Shown here one piece after another: positions 14,068-14,993 of a stretch of 14,993 bases of DNA. Numbering within the stretch: position 1 is the stretch's first letter; each line of letters opens with the position of its first letter. Source of the DNA: Actinomycetes bacterium (GTDB lineage: Bacteria; Actinomycetota; Acidimicrobiia; Acidimicrobiales; Acidimicrobiaceae); assembly GCA_021819025.1 (NCBI GenBank), contig JAKASN010000006.1, positions 1 through 14,993 of the forward strand, read 5' to 3'. A program made the position numbers and the translations under genes. The notes under the pieces were generated by a model. It was not told the origin of the DNA and did not search any database. It was given only the letters and a program-made list of their open reading frames with translations.

Positions 14068-14245
14068 TGCCTGGCCGACCTGGCTAAGATCCCTAGGTGG
14101 GTGCTAGAGCTGTGACCGGGCTTCACGTGACGTAGTGATAGTTTCGGTGATGTGTTATTTTTTTGGGTGGCAAGCGTATGTCGCGATAATGTCGCTGCCG
14201 CAGCTGAGGGCGCAAGCCTTATTCGGCGGAGCTTGCCTGGGACAC

Positions 14246-14259
14246 GTCCGCTAGCGGAC
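14246..14259 (+). repeat. 14-bp perfect palindrome upstream of the SRPBCC gene
   Basis: GTCCGCTAGCGGAC reads the same on both strands. It ends ten bases before the ribosome site AAGGAA (14269-14274) of the SRPBCC gene. It could act as a protein-binding site or fold into a short hairpin in the mRNA leader. The rest of the 213-base gap (14068-14280) includes a T-run at about 14157-14165, without a clear stem before it, and nothing else I can name. Confidence 0.5.
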
Positions 14260-14280
14260 TGAGATTGCAAGGAATTTGCG

Positions 14281-14748
14281 ATGGACAAGACAGTTGAGAC
14301 GGCCGTAGTTGGCGCGAGTCCCTCGGAGTGCTATGAGATCGCTGGGGATTTTGCCAATTACCCGGAATGGGCAGGGGACATCAAGAGCGTGGAAATTCTC
14401 GAGCGCGATGCGGCGGGGCGCGGGACCCGAGTTGCCTTTCGCGCCGCAGCGTTTGGCCGCAGCGCCTCTTACACCCTGCACTACAGCTACCACGATTCCC
14501 TGCCTTACGCGATCAGCTGGGTGCAGGAGAAGGCGGACCTTACCGCCAAGCTTGACGGCAACTACCAATTTAACCCCCTTGAGGATGGGACCACCGAGGT
14601 CATCTACTCCCTAGAAGTGGAGTTGCTGGTTCCGATTCCTGGTTTTGTGAAGCGCAGAGCGGAGTCCAAAATTGTGCACAGCGCGCTAAAGGACCTCAAA
14701 GATCGCGCTGAATCCAAAGCCAATAGCAATGGAGTCGGCCAGCGCTAG
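14281..14748 (+). CDS. SRPBCC (START-like) family protein
   Basis: The 155-residue protein follows the polyketide-cyclase/coenzyme-Q-binding pattern: a first strand with VETAVVGASPSECYEIAGDF, FANYPEWAGDIKSVEILE (25-42), alternating strands, EVIYSLEVELLVPIPGFVKRR, and a long C-terminal helix ending in KDLKDRAESKA. The fold makes a deep hydrophobic pocket for a lipid or similar ligand; no catalytic residues are evident. ATG 14281 is served by AAGGAA (14269-14274). Its stop codon shares one base with the GTG of the glucokinase gene (TAGTG), so the two are translationally coupled. Position after a PimB-like gene suggests binding or transfer of an envelope lipid, which is inference. The ligand is unknown. 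Confidence 0.88.
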   Translation: MDKTVETAVVGASPSECYEIAGDFANYPEWAGDIKSVEILERDAAGRGTRVAFRAAAFGRSASYTLHYSYHDSLPYAISWVQEKADLTAKLDGNYQFNPLEDGTTEVIYSLEVELLVPIPGFVKRRAESKIVHSALKDLKDRAESKANSNGVGQR

Positions 14749-14993
14749 TGGAAGCGCTCCGGGTGGGTTTGGACCTCGGAGGAACCAAACTCGCGGGGGT
14801 GATTACTAGCGGCAATGGCGAGATGGTTGCCTCTGCGAGCGTTCCGACCCCTTCGCATGGCCGCTGGGTCTCTGCGACGATGCTCGAGCTGGTGGATGGA
14901 CTTGCAGCGGTGGCCGGAGTTGATCGAGGTTCGATCGCGTTTCTTGGGGTAGGGATACCGGGCCTTGTCGGCAATGGCGAGATGGTTGCCTCT
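14748..14993 (+). CDS. glk: ROK-family glucokinase, N-terminal part (runs off the right edge)
   Basis: The first 82 codons are present, from a GTG that overlaps the preceding TAG by one base. Residues 6-18, VGLDLGGTKLAGV, are the ROK/actin-like ATP-binding phosphate-1 loop, and GVGIPGLV (67-74) is the second ROK landmark. ROK glucokinases phosphorylate glucose with ATP or polyphosphate; other ROK sugar kinases or repressors share this N-terminus, but repressors carry a preceding DNA-binding domain, which is absent. The eight residues GNGEMVAS occur twice, at 22-29 and 75-82, encoded by identical DNA. The first copy fits the usual place of the hairpin after strand 2; the second is at the window edge and may be an assembly effect. 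The substrate-binding ExGH and zinc motifs lie beyond the window. Confidence 0.85.
   Translation, partial: MEALRVGLDLGGTKLAGVITSGNGEMVASASVPTPSHGRWVSATMLELVDGLAAVAGVDRGSIAFLGVGIPGLVGNGEMVAS
14810..14834 (+). repeat. 25-bp exact direct repeat, copy 1 (in glk)
   Basis: The 25 bases CGGCAATGGCGAGATGG...GCCTCT are identical to 14969-14993, spaced 159 bases (53 codons) apart and in the same frame. This copy lies where ROK proteins usually have a short acidic/glycine turn, so it is probably the genuine location. Confidence 0.95.
14969..14993 (+). repeat. 25-bp exact direct repeat, copy 2 (at the window edge)
   Basis: This copy matches 14810-14834 base for base and ends precisely at the last base of the window. 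The coincidence suggests an assembly break at a repeated word or a false terminal overlap rather than a biological tandem, but a real short duplication inside the gene is possible. Confidence 0.9.

Overview
The window looks like a GC-rich actinobacterial chromosome segment. The phylum call rests on a WhiB-family regulator (4227-4475), a PimB-type mannosyltransferase (12880-14067) next to an SRPBCC protein, and a convergent trpD / DEDDh-exonuclease-GIY-YIG pair, an arrangement I recall from mycobacteria. The lineage is probably deep-branching, Acidimicrobiia-like, but that is inference. Both ends cut through sugar-kinase-type genes: an FGGY kinase on the minus strand at the left and a ROK glucokinase on the plus strand at the right. 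The window stops exactly at the end of a 25-bp exact direct repeat, which suggests a contig edge.

Layout. 1-258: FGGY kinase 5' end (minus). 259-900: non-coding stretch with a long inverted repeat and a palindromic operator/promoter. 901-3900: an oxidative-stress block of PerR-type regulator, rubredoxin-less rubrerythrin, GlpC/HdrD-like iron-sulfur protein and DUF3501 protein, closed by an intrinsic terminator. 4116-4475: strong promoter and WhiB regulator. 4874-6256: class III PLP aminotransferase. 6416-7492: trpD, apparently leaderless. 7518-9194: DEDDh exonuclease fused to a UvrC-like GIY-YIG nuclease (minus). 9474-9701: two-CxxC zinc-ribbon protein. About 9758-10446: a group II intron without an intron-encoded protein, lying between genes. 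10679-12818: tight block of FAD/NAD(P) oxidoreductase, DUF4031 and epoxyqueuosine reductase QueG. 12880-14067: PimB-like glycosyltransferase, followed by SRPBCC protein and glucokinase overlapping by one base.

How genes may work together. The PerR sensor and three downstream genes read as a peroxide-defence module. The rubrerythrin has all diiron ligands but no rubredoxin domain, so it needs an outside electron donor; the neighbouring two-[4Fe-4S], CCG-domain protein is the natural candidate, with DUF3501 as an uncharacterised third part. The PimB-SRPBCC end belongs to envelope phosphatidylinositol-mannoside biology. I see no tRNA, rRNA, CRISPR array, insertion sequence or phage gene. The most unusual items are the ORF-less intron, the PerR/rubrerythrin/Fe-S/DUF3501 module with its hairpin and operator, and the terminal repeat.
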